17,650 bases of DNA from NCBI GenBank assembly GCA_900548195.1, contig URJQ01000061.1, forward strand, positions 1 to 17,650. The letters are read 5' to 3'. The notes beneath the pieces were generated by a model, which did no database searches, had not been told where the DNA came from, and saw only the letters and a program-made list of their open reading frames with translations. Position numbers and translations under genes: made by a program. Origin of the DNA: an uncultured Prevotella sp. (GTDB lineage Bacteria > Bacteroidota > Bacteroidia > Bacteroidales > Bacteroidaceae). Positions 1-7,170 of this stretch are shown here, in pieces; position 1 is the first letter of the stretch, and every line of letters starts with the position of its first letter.

Positions 1-148
1 GGTTGCTTTTTTCTTCATGGAAGAGTCCGTGCCAGAGACGATGAATCTTATTCTCTTGCTCGTTCAGCTGCTTTTGCAGTTCCATCTTGCGAGCACGGAT
101 GGCAAGCAGCGAGTTGTAATGCTGGTGTGGAGTATTTTCTGTCATCAT
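1..148 (-). CDS. Short charged helical protein of unknown function, partial (C-terminus beyond window)
   Basis: An open frame runs leftwards from 148 and leaves the window at position 1 without a stop, giving about 49 codons. It starts MMTENTPHQHYN and continues with a charged, helix-prone stretch (ARKMELQKQLNEQENKIHRL) that looks like a coiled coil. The first ATG overlaps the stop of the upstream holin-like gene as ATGA (positions 148-145), so the two are probably translationally coupled; the second ATG at 145 is an equally possible start. There is no signal peptide or membrane segment in the visible part. I do not recognise a family. Its place as third gene behind a YtxH protein and a holin-like protein suggests a role with those envelope proteins, which is inference from context only. 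Confidence 0.65.
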   Translation of the reverse strand, partial: MMTENTPHQHYNSLLAIRARKMELQKQLNEQENKIHRLWHGLFHEEKSN

Positions 149-498
149 TTTTCTAATAAAATACTTGCGAGGAAGTGTACGAGTGGACGCTCAATCCATG
201 CTTTCCTCTTGTTGTAAACGATTAAGAAGAGAAGAAGATAAAAGCCTGATACGCAGAGGAAACCAGTGACTATTGAGTCGAATATAGCCGCCAATGCGTA
301 GGCTCCGGCGAATGAGAGGTAAGTGACAATCGCACAGAAGAGCAGTGAGAGCACGAGGATGAGGATGAGTGCGGTGATGATTCTCACTATCTTCTCTGTC
401 GCATCAAGGCGGAAAATCTCCAGTTTGAGGTTGCCGTATTTCTTCAGTTCCTCTACCAACTGTGCTATAGACTCTATGTTGTTGTCGTTTGAAAACAT
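145..498 (-). CDS. Phage holin 3-6 / YqjE-like membrane protein
   Basis: This is a 117-aa protein. An amphipathic N-terminal segment (residues 1-35, with LVEELKKYGNLKLEIFRLDATEK) is followed by two hydrophobic helices at about 37-65 and 68-95, then a basic tail (NKRKAWIERP). The order cytosolic helix, 'KLEIFRLDATEKIVRI', TM hairpin is typical of the Phage_holin_3_6 / YqjE group, small inner-membrane proteins of unclear function that despite the name are usually not phage lysis proteins. It lies 159 nt downstream of the YtxH gene and overlaps the next gene by 4 nt (ATGA), so the three look like one operon. I saw no lysis genes or other phage features nearby. The family call is from memory of sequence style, so moderately sure. 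Confidence 0.72.
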   Translation of the reverse strand: MFSNDNNIESIAQLVEELKKYGNLKLEIFRLDATEKIVRIITALILILVLSLLFCAIVTYLSFAGAYALAAIFDSIVTGFLCVSGFYLLLFLIVYNKRKAWIERPLVHFLASILLEK

Positions 499-544
499 GC
501 TTTGTCAGTTCGTATGTTTGTCTGTTTTATGAAATGTCTATATA

Positions 545-621
545 TCCTTGTATGTCTTTGGCTCGTCATTCTCTTTCGGTTCATGATAAAAAGAGAAAAG
601 ACGGCGAAAGACATACAAGGA
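545..621. repeat. Long imperfect hairpin between YtxH and holin-like genes
   Basis: The arms 545-559 (TCCTTGTATGTCTTT) and 607-621 are perfect reverse complements over 15 bp. Further inside, 564-567 pairs with 600-603 and 571-576 with 590-595, leaving an apical loop of about 13 nt. The whole 77-nt structure sits in the 159-nt gap between two co-directional genes. It has no T-run behind it on the minus strand, so it is a poor intrinsic terminator. It could be an mRNA-processing or stabilising structure, or a REP-like palindrome. Confidence 0.75.
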
Positions 622-657
622 AATCGTGTTGTCAAAGCCATGAGATGGCTCTGCAAT

Positions 658-870
658 TTACTCTACGCTGTCAGCTTCCTGCACCTCGCTCACGAGCTCT
701 TCTACCTGCTTGCGTGTGAGCTTGATATCGTGCTTGTCGCAGAAATCCTTTACTGCGCCAGTGATTTTAGTACGAGTGTCTGAACCCTTTTCAGGAGCGA
801 CGAGGAGACCTATTACTGCGCCAGCAACGGCACCGCCGATGAATGCGCCAATATAACCTAATGATTTCAT
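658..870 (-). CDS. YtxH domain-containing small membrane protein
   Basis: This is a 70-aa protein. The N-terminus is a glycine/alanine-rich membrane segment (residues 4-25, IGAFIGGAVAGAVIGLLVAP) followed by EKGSDTRTKI, the signature of YtxH-type proteins ('..GLLFAPKSGKETR..'). A charged helical tail follows (KQVEELVSEVQEADSVE). Such proteins are small, single-pass and often stress- or envelope-related; their molecular role is not established. It is the first gene of a leftward operon with the holin-like and coiled-coil genes, and a Bacteroidetes promoter lies about 48 nt upstream (918-948). The start ATG at 870 is the only sensible one, because the membrane segment begins within a few residues. 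Confidence 0.85.
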   Translation of the reverse strand: MKSLGYIGAFIGGAVAGAVIGLLVAPEKGSDTRTKITGAVKDFCDKHDIKLTRKQVEELVSEVQEADSVE

Positions 871-917
871 AGTCTTTGGGTTTTTATAGTGTTAATAAAT
901 TGTTTGTTCTTTCAAGT

Positions 918-948
918 GCAAATATACTAAATCTTTTCCTAACGGCAA
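918..948 (-). promoter_or_regulatory. Bacteroidetes-type promoter for the YtxH operon
   Basis: Read on the minus strand, TTG (948-946), a 19-nt spacer and TATATTTGC (926-918) match the Bacteroidetes primary sigma consensus TTG-N19-TAnnTTTGC. Transcription should begin near 911, giving a leader of about 40 nt before the YtxH start at 870. The call is from motif reading only. Confidence 0.7.
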
Positions 949-1063
949 GTTTTTTCATGTTAAAAACATTAAACCTTCATGACTTTTTCTTTTATTTGGC
1001 AGTTTAATGTCTGATTTAACAAACTTTATGTGCGTTCTTTATTCGGATTTAGAGGTTTTTTTG

Positions 1064-1071
1064 TAATTTTG
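1064..1071 (+). promoter_or_regulatory. Candidate -7 element for the SPOR lipoprotein / ruvX / def transcript
   Basis: TAATTTTG fits TAnnTTTG and lies about 55 nt before the ATG at 1127. The -33 region at the expected distance (around 1041-1044, ATTC) is a poor match, so the call rests on the -7 box and the position alone. The 256-nt gap 871-1126 separates two divergent operons and holds this element and the minus-strand promoter at 918-948; I saw nothing else in it. Confidence 0.5.
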
Positions 1072-1126
1072 TGGGCAAAATATTCAAACAGCGAAAATAC
1101 AAATCAAAAAATTAATTTATAAAGAT

Positions 1127-1615
1127 ATGAAGAAATTATTCGTACTTGGCGCAGCAGTATTGTCTGTCGTAGCTATGACAAGTTGTAAAACTTCTAAGGA
1201 GAGCGCTTACCGCAAGGCTTATGAGAAGGCAAAGGCTCAGGAGCAGGTTGTCGAGCAGCAGCCTACTCAGCAGGTAGTGGAGACTCCAGTTGTGACACCT
1301 GTACAGTCAACCCAGACAAAAGTTGTGGATAATTATGACAACGAGGCTGTTCGTCAGGAGAACCTTACCGTGGTAAATGGTGCTGGCCTCAAGGCTTACT
1401 CTGTAGTGGTTGGTTCTTTCGGCGTTAAGGCTAATGCAGAAGGACTTCAGCGTACTCTCAACAATGCTGGCTACCAGGCACAGATCGCTTTCAACAATGC
1501 TCGCAATATGTATCGCGTGGTTGCTACTACATTTGCAAGCAAGGCAGATGCTGTAAATAGCCGCAATCAGCTCCGTGCTACTTATCCTGACGCTTGGCTT
1601 CTCTTTAATAAGTAA
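1127..1615 (+). CDS. SPOR domain-containing lipoprotein
   Basis: This is a 162-aa protein with a type II signal peptide: MKK, a hydrophobic stretch, then a lipobox with Cys20 (AMTSC), so it should be a lipoprotein. Residues about 25-75 are a low-complexity linker rich in E, Q, V and P (VVEQQPTQQVVETPVV). Residues about 88-160 form a SPOR domain: YSVVVGSFGVKANAEGLQRTL, then NMYRVVATTFASKADAV and a terminal LRATYPDAWLLFNK. SPOR domains bind denuded glycan strands of septal peptidoglycan, so a role in cell division or envelope maintenance is likely. It is followed after 6 nt by ruvX, so they are probably co-transcribed. The start is fixed by the signal peptide. The call is secure at domain level; the exact role is not. 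Confidence 0.9.
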   Translation: MKKLFVLGAAVLSVVAMTSCKTSKESAYRKAYEKAKAQEQVVEQQPTQQVVETPVVTPVQSTQTKVVDNYDNEAVRQENLTVVNGAGLKAYSVVVGSFGVKANAEGLQRTLNNAGYQAQIAFNNARNMYRVVATTFASKADAVNSRNQLRATYPDAWLLFNK

Positions 1616-1621
1616 GCTGAC

Positions 1622-2041
1622 GTGGGTCGAATATTATCTATAGACTACGGAAAAAAACGTACTGGACTGGCAGTGACCGACCCTTTGCAGATTATTGCGA
1701 ATGGACTGGCCACTGTCAGTACTCATTTGTTGTGGGATTATCTGCAGGAGTATATCTCACGTGAGAATGTCGAAAGGGTGGTGATTGGAAAGCCTACTCA
1801 GCCAAATGGTGCTCCAAGCGAAAATCTTCAGCGCGTGCAGGCTTTCGTCAATAGGTGGAAGAAAGCGCATCCGGAGATACCAATTGAGTATTATGACGAG
1901 CGTTTTACATCCGTCTTGGCGCATCGCACCATGTTGGATGCCGGACTGAAGAAGAAAGCTCGTCAGGACAAGGCGCTCGTGGATGAGATTAGTGCCACAA
2001 TTATCCTGCAGGATTATATGGCAAGCCGCAAGGGATTCTGA
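1622..2041 (+). CDS. ruvX: Putative pre-16S rRNA nuclease / Holliday junction resolvase-like RuvX (YqgF)
   Basis: This 139-aa protein has an RNase H-like fold. It starts at a GTG (1622) 6 nt after the SPOR gene; MGRILSIDYGKKRTGLAV is the canonical YqgF N-terminus with catalytic Asp8. Further motifs are VIGKPTQPNG (phosphate-binding loop region), YDERFTS (acidic residue of the active site) and KALVDEISATIILQDYM (last acidic motif). The length matches the usual 135-150 aa. The family was first proposed as a Holliday junction resolvase and is now linked to 16S rRNA 5'-end maturation. The GTG start is preferred because the conserved beta-strand begins at residue 4. The position between a SPOR lipoprotein and def fits one transcript. 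Confidence 0.93.
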   Translation: MGRILSIDYGKKRTGLAVTDPLQIIANGLATVSTHLLWDYLQEYISRENVERVVIGKPTQPNGAPSENLQRVQAFVNRWKKAHPEIPIEYYDERFTSVLAHRTMLDAGLKKKARQDKALVDEISATIILQDYMASRKGF

Positions 2042-2085
2042 ATGCCATAGGACAAGACAATCAGTGATTATTGAAAGTAAAAAGA

Positions 2086-2649
2086 ATGATTTTACCTATT
2101 TATACTTACGGTCAGCCAGTGCTTCGCAAGGAAGCTCAGGATATTACTGCTGACTATCCAGAACTGAAACAGTTTGTTGAAAATATGTGGGATACTCTCG
2201 CTGACAGCGAAGGTATTGGTCTTGCTGCACCTCAGGTGGGTCGTGACATCCGCGTAGTGGTCATCGATCTCGATGTTATTTCTGAGGATTTCCCTGAGTA
2301 TAAGGACTTCCGCAAGGTGTTCTATAATGCTCATATCGTGGAATATGATGATTCTGAGACTGATTCTTCTGAGGAAGGATGCCTCTCTCTCCCTGCTATT
2401 CATGAGAAGGTGGTTCGCCCTAAGCGTGTTCATGTGAAGTATATGGATGAGAATTTTCAGGAGCATGATGAGTGGGTGGAAGGCTATCTCGCACGAGTAA
2501 TGCAGCATGAGTTTGACCACCTCGAAGGAACAATGTTTATCGACCGCATCTCTCCGCTTCGTAAGCAGTTGATTAAGTCAAAGCTCCGCTCCCTTCTTCA
2601 GGGTCGTTTCCGCTGTGGTTACAGAGTGAAGACGCCACGCCTGAAGTAA
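2086..2649 (+). CDS. def: Peptide deformylase
   Basis: This 187-aa enzyme removes the N-formyl group from nascent proteins. I chose the ATG at 2086 over the upstream in-frame TTG at 2071, because MILPIYTYGQPVLRK is the usual Bacteroidales start. All three signature motifs are present: motif 1 GIGLAAPQVG (residues 43-52), motif 2 EGCLSLP (Cys99, metal ligand) and motif 3 QHEFDHLEG (His141, Glu142, His145). An acidic insertion (residues 86-97, EYDDSETDSSEE) precedes motif 2, and the C-terminal tail is basic (LKSKLRSLLQGRFR...), as in many Bacteroidetes deformylases. The 44-nt gap after ruvX suggests co-transcription. The gene should be essential in most bacteria. Confidence 0.96.
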   Translation: MILPIYTYGQPVLRKEAQDITADYPELKQFVENMWDTLADSEGIGLAAPQVGRDIRVVVIDLDVISEDFPEYKDFRKVFYNAHIVEYDDSETDSSEEGCLSLPAIHEKVVRPKRVHVKYMDENFQEHDEWVEGYLARVMQHEFDHLEGTMFIDRISPLRKQLIKSKLRSLLQGRFRCGYRVKTPRLK

Positions 2650-2654
2650 TTCAA

Positions 2655-2818
2655 GTCCTGATATTGCCCACATTCATAGTGGATATTACCAGCGTCTGCC
2701 ACCGTGTCGCCCGCATTACCGGGCGATATAAAGAGCGTTCGCCACAGTGTTGTCCGCATTACCGGGCAATATAAAGAGCAGGCGCCACTGTGTTGCCCGC
2801 GTTACCGGGCAATCCGCA
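2655..2818. repeat. 43-bp tandem repeat array, each unit holding a hairpin
   Basis: Three clear units begin at 2698, 2741 and 2784 (period exactly 43), with core GCCACnGTGT, a stem-loop, then ATATAAAGAGC. A fourth, diverged unit lies in register at 2655-2697 (about 24 of 43 positions match unit 2698). Each unit holds a 6- to 7-nt loop hairpin: 2707-2726 (TCGCCCG arms), 2750-2769 (one G-U pair) and 2793-2812 (TTGCCCG arms). The second base pair is C-G in the first unit and T-A in the others, a compensatory change. Even the degenerate unit keeps CCAC/GTGG at the same place (2668-2682). This array fills most of the 222-nt gap between def and the TPR gene, where I saw no promoter. Confidence 0.85.
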
Positions 2819-2871
2819 AATAGCCACGCCCTCCTTTAGCAATCATCATAATAAGCAAAGCGCAAAGCATA

Positions 2872-4836
2872 ATGAGAACCCTCTGGCTGTTACTCCTGGC
2901 TTTTCTGCCATTTACAGCATCGGCACAGTATAATGTCGATCGTCTCATTATGTCTGGACGAGTAGCCGTCTATTATGAAGATTACGTCCTCGGCATACAA
3001 TATTTCAATCAAGCATTGTCCTTGAAACCGTATCTTTACGAACCGTGGCAGTTGAGAGCAATAGCAAAATTCAATCTTGATGATTTCGCGGGAGCTGAGT
3101 TTGATGCCACAAAAGCATTAGAACTCAATCCCTATATACCTCTTTTATATGATTTAAGAGGAATATCCCGCATCCGTCAGGAAAACTATAAGGGAGCCAT
3201 TGCCGATTATGAGCATGCTATTCGCTTGGAACCCACAAATCAGAATTTCTGGTATAACCGTGCGGTTTGCCGTATGGAGATGAAAGATTACGAAAGGGCA
3301 CAACTCGAACTCGATACCATCATCCAGCATTGGCAGAAATTCGCTTCTCCATATTTGCTCAAAGCCGAAGTCTTCCTCCAGCAGAAAGATACGATGAAGG
3401 CAGCGGAATGGTTGGATAAGTCGCTCGAAGTGGACCAGTATAATGCTGAAGCGTGGAGCGTAAGGGCAAATATCGCCCTCTCAAAGAGTGAATGGAAAGA
3501 TGCAGATGGATATTTCGGCAAGGCTATCCATTTGAAACCCAAGAAGGTGGATAATTATGTCAACCGTGCTGTAGCAAGGTTGCGACTTAATAATCTTCGT
3601 GGCGCGATGGAGGATTATAACCTTGCTCTTGATCTCGAACCAACCAATTTCCTCGCGCATTACAATCGTGGATTGTTGCGCCAGCAGGTGGGTGATGATA
3701 ATAGAGCTATCGAAGATTTTGATTATGTTCTCTCTCTCGAACCGGATAATATGATGGCGCTCTTCAATAGAGCAACGCTTCTCGACCGTACTGGCGACCT
3801 TCGTGCTGCAATTAGAGACTATTCTCGTGTGATAAAAGAGTTTCCGAACTTCTGGACTGGACTGCATTATCGTGCAGGATGTTATCGTCGTCTCGGTATG
3901 ACAGCAAAGGCTGAGATGGATGAATTCCGTATCCTCAAGGCGCAGATGGATAAGCATCTTGGTAAACAGCCACGATGGAGTAGGGCAAAACTGAAGTCTC
4001 TCAGAAAGAAGAGTGAGATAGACCCGAATAAATACGACCAGATCGTGGTGGAAGATGAGTCTTCCAATGACCATGAATATAAGAGTGAATACCGAGGTAA
4101 AGTGCAGAATCATCGTTCGGAAATGGGTTATCAGCCTTATATCTGCCTCTCATTGTTCGATTATAAGAATGGTCTTACCAACTATCATCCGTTTGATTCC
4201 ACTGTAGATAAGGTAAACAAACAGATGCCAGCCGTACAGTTGAAGGTTTCTACGCTCAATCCACAACTGACTGATGCTCAGATTCAACAGCAGTTCTACG
4301 CTGTAGATACACTGACAACGCTGCTCAATTCCACTACCAATGTGGATCGCGCCGTGGCATGTGTCCTTGCAAGAAGTGTGGCGTGCGGAATAGGTCAGAA
4401 CTATGAAGATGCCCTCAAGGATGCTGATGCTTGCATTAGTGCTGATTCCACTTCAGTTCTTGCATGGTGGCAGCGTGCTGTTTGCAATGCAAGACAAGCG
4501 GATTATGAGACAGGTACATCGCCTAAGACGGCATCATTGCGACAGATTAGCGTAAACGCTGACTTTGCAAAGGCTGAAAGTCTCGACCCTGACAATGCGT
4601 ATATACTCTATTGTCATGGCACATTCCTTGCTCATCGTAAGGATTATGTCAAAGCTATAGCCATGCTTTCCCGTGCTATTGCTATCGATTCCAACCTCGC
4701 AGAAGCGTATTTCAACCGCGGATTGGCATACATATATTCCGGTGACAAGGTGAAAGGAACTGCTGATTTGAGCAAGGCAGGTGAACTTGGTCTCTATTCT
4801 GCCTATGGTATTATCAAAGCAAATAGCAAAAAGTAA
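2872..4836 (+). CDS. Secreted/periplasmic tetratricopeptide repeat protein
   Basis: This 654-aa protein has a signal peptide (MRTLWLLLLAFLPFTASAQ, cleavage near residue 19). Residues about 20-350 are a run of roughly nine to ten TPR units; recurring blocks include LYDLRGISRIRQENYKGAIADYEHAIRLEP, VNRAVARLRLNNLRGAMEDYNLALDLEP and HYNRGLLRQQVGDDNRAIEDFDYVLSLEP. A non-TPR basic/hydrophilic segment follows (about 365-470, RWSRAKLKSLRKKSEIDP... KSEYRGKVQNHRSEMGYQPYICLSLFDYKNG). More TPRs resume at about 480-650 (AYFNRGLAYIYSGDKVKGTADLSKAGELG). TPRs make protein-protein scaffolds; the partner is unknown. The protein lies between def and thrS, a position I recall as conserved in Bacteroidales. The start ATG at 2872 is fixed by the signal peptide. 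The function cannot be named from sequence. Confidence 0.9.
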   Translation: MRTLWLLLLAFLPFTASAQYNVDRLIMSGRVAVYYEDYVLGIQYFNQALSLKPYLYEPWQLRAIAKFNLDDFAGAEFDATKALELNPYIPLLYDLRGISRIRQENYKGAIADYEHAIRLEPTNQNFWYNRAVCRMEMKDYERAQLELDTIIQHWQKFASPYLLKAEVFLQQKDTMKAAEWLDKSLEVDQYNAEAWSVRANIALSKSEWKDADGYFGKAIHLKPKKVDNYVNRAVARLRLNNLRGAMEDYNLALDLEPTNFLAHYNRGLLRQQVGDDNRAIEDFDYVLSLEPDNMMALFNRATLLDRTGDLRAAIRDYSRVIKEFPNFWTGLHYRAGCYRRLGMTAKAEMDEFRILKAQMDKHLGKQPRWSRAKLKSLRKKSEIDPNKYDQIVVEDESSNDHEYKSEYRGKVQNHRSEMGYQPYICLSLFDYKNGLTNYHPFDSTVDKVNKQMPAVQLKVSTLNPQLTDAQIQQQFYAVDTLTTLLNSTTNVDRAVACVLARSVACGIGQNYEDALKDADACISADSTSVLAWWQRAVCNARQADYETGTSPKTASLRQISVNADFAKAESLDPDNAYILYCHGTFLAHRKDYVKAIAMLSRAIAIDSNLAEAYFNRGLAYIYSGDKVKGTADLSKAGELGLYSAYGIIKANSKK

Positions 4837-4868
4837 GTTAAAAATTCGCCTTTCTCGGAAATAATTAT

Positions 4869-4877
4869 TACTTTTGC
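4869..4877 (+). promoter_or_regulatory. Candidate promoter -7 box for thrS
   Basis: TACTTTTGC is an exact TAnnTTTGC match, 33 nt after the TPR gene stop. The -33 element is weak (TTCG-like around 4845-4848). If used, transcription starts near 4884 and thrS has a leader of about 210 nt, which holds the hairpins listed at 4925-5060. Confidence 0.5.
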
Positions 4878-4924
4878 AAATTGAAGTATGCTATATAGCA
4901 TGATACAAAGCAATATTGCAAAAC

Positions 4925-5060
4925 GCCACAGTGTCAGCCATGTCCGGCTGATATAAACAAGAATAAGAAGCAAGAATTCCAACGGTGTTAGCCAATCAAC
5001 ATTCTTCATTTCTTATTCTTCATCAAAGAAGGGCCCCCGCGTCAGTCGCGTCGCCGGCTG
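4925..5060 (+). promoter_or_regulatory. Structured thrS leader with copies of the 43-bp hairpin repeat
   Basis: At 4925-4957, GCCACAGTGT plus a hairpin (4934-4939 with 4946-4951, loop ATGTCC) plus ATATAAA is a dispersed copy of the repeat at 2655-2818, with a different stem sequence. A half copy, CCAACGGTGTTAGCC, is at 4979-4993. A further hairpin CAGTC/GGCTG lies at 5043-5060 in a GC-rich patch. Around the half copy, 4959-4977 (AAGAATAAGAAGCAAGAAT) is nearly the reverse complement of 5002-5020, which could pair into one long arm. The region has no T-box motif. It may be a regulatory leader of thrS or simply a second landing site of the repeat. Confidence 0.55.
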
Positions 5061-5096
5061 TTTTCCAAAATAAGAGTATTATAATAAAAAGACAAT

Positions 5097-7067
5097 ATGA
5101 TCAATATTACTTTCCCCGATGGCTCAGTTCGTGAGTACGAACAGGGCGTAACAGGTCACCAGATTGCCGAGAGTATCTCACCAGCTCTCGCACGCAGCAT
5201 CGTAAGTTGCGGTGTAAACGGTGAAATCGTAGAGTTGAACCGTCCTATCAATGAGGATGCTACTATAGCTCTCTATAAGTTTGAGGATGAAGAAGGCAAG
5301 CATACATTCTGGCACACCAGTGCCCACCTCCTCGCTGAGGCGCTCAAGGAGCTTTATCCTGGCATACAGTTCGGTTTTGGTCCTGCTGTAGAGACTGGCT
5401 TCTTTTATGATGTACTCCTTCCAAATGGAGAGCAGATCAAGGAAGGTGACTTCGCGAATATCGAGAAAAAGATGCTCGAACTTGCTAAGAAGGACGAGCC
5501 TGTAGTTCGCAAGGAAATCTCAAAGGCTGACGCATTGGCTTCTTTTGGCGCTGACGGTCAGACTTATAAGTGCGAGCATATCGACCAGGATCTTGAGGAT
5601 GGTACAATCACTACTTACACTCAGGGTAATTTCACTGACCTTTGTAAGGGTCCACACCTCGTTTCTACTGGTTCTATCAAGGCAGTAAAACTGACAAGTA
5701 TCGCAGGTGCTTTCTGGCGTGGTGATGCTAAGCGCGAGCAGATGCAGCGCCTTTACGGCATCAGCTTCCCTAAGAAGAAGATGCTCGATGAGTATCTCGT
5801 GATGCTCGAAGAGGCAAAGAAGCGCGACCATCGTAAGATTGGTAAGGAGATGGAGCTCTTTATGTTCTCTGAGCGCGTAGGTAAGGGACTCCCTATCTGG
5901 TTGCCAAAGGGTACTGATCTCCGCCTCCGTCTTCAGGATATGCTCCGTGCCATCCAGAAGCGTTTCGGCTATCAGGAGGTAATCACTCCACATATCGGTT
6001 CTAAGAACCTATATGTTACTTCTGGTCACTATGCTCACTACGGAAAGGATTCATTCCAGCCTATCCATACTCCAGAAGAGGATGAGGAATATATGCTTAA
6101 GCCAATGAACTGCCCTCACCACTGTGAGGTCTTCGCTTGGAAGCCACGTTCTTATAAGGATCTGCCTTTCCGTTGCGCAGAGTTCGGTACTGTATATCGT
6201 TATGAGAAGTCAGGTGAGCTTCATGGCTTGACTCGTGTACGCTCATTCACCCAGGATGATGCTCATATCTTCTGCCGTCCAGACCAGGTGAAGAGTGAGT
6301 TCCTCCGCGTTCTCGATATCATTCAGGCTGTATTCGCTATCTTCGGATTCAAGGATGATCAGGTAGAATTCCAGATTTCTCTCCGTGATCCTAAGGACAA
6401 GGAAAAGTATATCGGCACAGATGAGATGTGGGCATCTGCTGAGAACGCTATCATCGATGCTTGTAAGGAGCGTGGACTCGACGCACGTCAGGAGGAAGGC
6501 GAAGCTGCTTTCTATGGTCCTAAGCTCGACTGTATGGTAAAGGATGCTATCGGACGTCGTTGGCAGCTCGGTACTATCCAGGTGGATTACAATCTCCCAG
6601 TCCGTTTTGACCTCGAATATACAGCAGAGGACAACACGAAGCAGCGTCCTGTAATGATTCACCGTGCACCATTCGGTTCTCTCGAGCGCTTCGTTGCTGT
6701 GCTCATCGAGCATACCGCAGGTCATTTCCCACTCTGGCTTACCCCTGATCAGGTGGCTATCCTTCCTATTTCAGAGAAGTATAACGCCTATGCAGATGAG
6801 GTTCGTCGTTTCCTCGGTTCAAAGGGAGTGCGTGCTGTGGTGGATAATCGTAACGAAAAGATTGGCCGCAAGATTCGCGATAATGAGATGAAGCGCATCC
6901 CTTATATGGTTATCGTTGGTGAAAAAGAGGCTGCTGAAGGCAATGTTGCTATGCGTCAGCAGGGCGGTGGCGAGCAGGCTGTCATGTCTAAGGAAGACTT
7001 CGCTCAGCGCATTCTTGACGAGGTGGCAGAGCAGCTCTCAGCTACTAATATTGAGCCACAGGACTAA
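5097..7067 (+). CDS. thrS: Threonyl-tRNA synthetase
   Basis: This 656-aa class II synthetase charges tRNA-Thr in the cytosol. Domains in order are an N-terminal TGS domain (about 1-60, INITFPDGSVREYEQGVTGHQIA), the editing domain with HTSAH (His73, His77) and CKGPH (Cys183, His187), which removes misacylated serine, the catalytic core (about 250-540) with zinc ligands Cys339 (MNCPHH), His390 (DDAHIF) and His522 (MIHRAPFGSLERF), and the anticodon-binding domain (about 550-645, DQVAILPISEKYNAYADEVRRFL). The length agrees with the usual 640-650. It is followed by infC, rpmI and rplT, a widely conserved order, but a hairpin at 7129-7170 and a strong promoter at 7294 separate it from infC. All key residues are present. 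Confidence 0.98.
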   Translation: MINITFPDGSVREYEQGVTGHQIAESISPALARSIVSCGVNGEIVELNRPINEDATIALYKFEDEEGKHTFWHTSAHLLAEALKELYPGIQFGFGPAVETGFFYDVLLPNGEQIKEGDFANIEKKMLELAKKDEPVVRKEISKADALASFGADGQTYKCEHIDQDLEDGTITTYTQGNFTDLCKGPHLVSTGSIKAVKLTSIAGAFWRGDAKREQMQRLYGISFPKKKMLDEYLVMLEEAKKRDHRKIGKEMELFMFSERVGKGLPIWLPKGTDLRLRLQDMLRAIQKRFGYQEVITPHIGSKNLYVTSGHYAHYGKDSFQPIHTPEEDEEYMLKPMNCPHHCEVFAWKPRSYKDLPFRCAEFGTVYRYEKSGELHGLTRVRSFTQDDAHIFCRPDQVKSEFLRVLDIIQAVFAIFGFKDDQVEFQISLRDPKDKEKYIGTDEMWASAENAIIDACKERGLDARQEEGEAAFYGPKLDCMVKDAIGRRWQLGTIQVDYNLPVRFDLEYTAEDNTKQRPVMIHRAPFGSLERFVAVLIEHTAGHFPLWLTPDQVAILPISEKYNAYADEVRRFLGSKGVRAVVDNRNEKIGRKIRDNEMKRIPYMVIVGEKEAAEGNVAMRQQGGGEQAVMSKEDFAQRILDEVAEQLSATNIEPQD

Positions 7068-7128
7068 TCCATGATAATAACCGTGAGTTCTATTCCGTAC
7101 ACTTCACGTGCGTACATTATATAATATA

Positions 7129-7170
7129 AGTGTGTTCTGTAAATGCTTAAATGGATTTACAGAGCACACT
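7129..7170 (+). terminator. Strong hairpin downstream of thrS
   Basis: The arms 7129-7144 (AGTGTGTTCTGTAAAT) and 7155-7170 pair over 16 bp with one G-U, with a 10-nt loop. It lies 61 nt after the thrS stop. Only a broken T-stretch follows (AAATCTTTAT), so it may terminate weakly or protect the thrS mRNA 3' end. The strand 3' to the loop (from 7148) is repeated in diverged form 44 bp further on (from 7192: TAAGTGGATTTGCAGAG). Confidence 0.65.

Noticed and set aside
145..498. Prophage lysis cassette suggested by the holin-like protein
   Set aside because: No endolysin, spanin, portal or other phage gene is nearby. The holin 3-6 / YqjE group is common in bacterial chromosomes with YtxH neighbours.
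2071..2085. TTG start for def
   Set aside because: It would add five residues (initiator plus KVKR) before the conserved MILPIY start; the ATG at 2086 gives the normal N-terminus.
3481..4113. Minus-strand frame of 210 codons inside the TPR gene
   Set aside because: It is antisense to clear TPR repeats, with no start context, promoter or motif of its own.
4878..5096. T-box or tRNA-sensing leader for thrS
   Set aside because: I found no T-box sequence or antiterminator and no terminator before thrS; T-boxes are also not expected in this phylum. Only the hairpin repeats are supported.
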